Source of the DNA: Actinomycetota bacterium | Lineage (GTDB): Bacteria > Actinomycetota > Actinomycetes > Nanopelagicales > Nanopelagicaceae | Assembly (NCBI GenBank): GCA_947480375.1 | Contig: CANKCX010000049.1 | Location: 1-6,094, forward strand | Direction of reading: 5' to 3' | Length of the DNA: 6,094 nt | Part shown: positions 5,936 to 6,094 of the stretch, one piece after another | Layout of the letters: each line of letters starts with the position of its first letter | How positions within the stretch are numbered: the first letter of the stretch is position 1 | Notes under the pieces: generated by a model | What the model saw: the letters and a program-made list of their open reading frames with translations, nothing else | Database searches by the model: none | What the model was told of the DNA's origin: nothing | Made by a program: the position numbers and the translations under genes

Positions 5936-6094
5936 GTGGATTTAATAGTCACCCTCCAATGCAAAGACCAACCTGGCATCGTTCACGCGATGACCACCGC
6001 GGTTCTAGGTGCGCGTGGAAATATTATTGAGAATCAGCAATTTACAGATCCCACAACTCAAAATTTTGTAATGCGTACGCGCTTTGAAAGCGAT
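5936..6094 (+). CDS. purU: Formyltetrahydrofolate deformylase, N-terminal part
   Basis: The first 53 codons of an enzyme that hydrolyses 10-formyl-tetrahydrofolate to formate and tetrahydrofolate, balancing one-carbon pools and feeding formate to purine synthesis in some bacteria. The visible part is the N-terminal ACT domain: LQCKDQPGIVHAMTTAVL (7-24), then the strongly PurU-like GNIIENQQFTDPTTQNFVMR (28-47). The catalytic formyltransferase-fold domain, about 200 residues, lies beyond the window. The start is uncertain. GTG at 5936 and TTG at 5930 are the only reasonable in-frame candidates; the first ATG (20th codon) would cut into the ACT domain. The GGGGG run abuts the GTG and is too close to serve it as a Shine-Dalgarno. 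The frame is the same as that of the upstream MMPL gene, nine bases after its TAA. A glycine-cleavage-regulator-like ACT protein is less likely given the QQF-D motif. Confidence 0.88.
   Translation, partial: MDLIVTLQCKDQPGIVHAMTTAVLGARGNIIENQQFTDPTTQNFVMRTRFESD

Noticed and set aside
1..6094. Evidence of a new defence, mobile or biosynthetic system
   Set aside because: No transposase, integrase, toxin-antitoxin pair, nuclease/helicase, CRISPR repeats, tRNA or attachment-like repeats were seen. Every larger gene belongs to a known housekeeping or transport family and base composition looks even throughout.

Overview
This 6.1 kb window looks like ordinary chromosome from a low-GC actinobacterium. 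By eye the GC content is in the 40s percent (not computed). The best support is the CopD-CtaG fusion protein, an architecture I know from Actinobacteria, together with an ActII-3-like MMPL transporter. A freshwater acI/Nanopelagicales-type genome would fit the modest GC, short intergenic gaps and apparent leaderless starts. That placement is an inference and the window alone cannot prove it.

Layout. From 1 to 3343 there are three minus-strand genes packed head to tail with gaps of 14 and 12 bases. Transcription would run from a membrane-anchored CopC-like protein (3343-2789), through a CopD-CtaG fusion for copper handling and cytochrome c oxidase assembly (2774-882), into an acyl-CoA dehydrogenase cut off by the window edge (869-1). 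A 72-base divergent intergenic region (3344-3415) separates these from a plus-strand FmdB-type zinc-ribbon protein (3416-3676). A 38-codon minus-strand gene (3789-3673) follows; its stop overlaps the FmdB stop by four bases. It shares a 37-base divergent promoter region with a complete 12-TM MMPL/RND-family transporter (3827-5926, plus). Nine bases after the transporter stop, purU (formyltetrahydrofolate deformylase) begins and runs off the right edge.

How the genes work together. CopC-like and CopD-CtaG probably form a copper-delivery/respiratory-oxidase module at the cell membrane. The acyl-CoA dehydrogenase may be co-transcribed with them by proximity and need not share their function. FmdB, the small acidic protein, the transporter and PurU have no obvious common pathway.

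Most interesting points: (i) the CopC-like protein has no histidine or cysteine at all, so the usual copper site is gone; (ii) a small 38-aa gene that a length cutoff would miss; (iii) two start codons, fmdB and the small gene, sit 6-7 bases after an identical TACAAT box, which suggests leaderless mRNAs, and one of these boxes overlaps an opposing -10 box. I found no RNA gene, CRISPR array, insertion sequence, convincing terminator or clearly new multi-gene system. The only non-coding stretches are the short gaps described, all under 100 bases.
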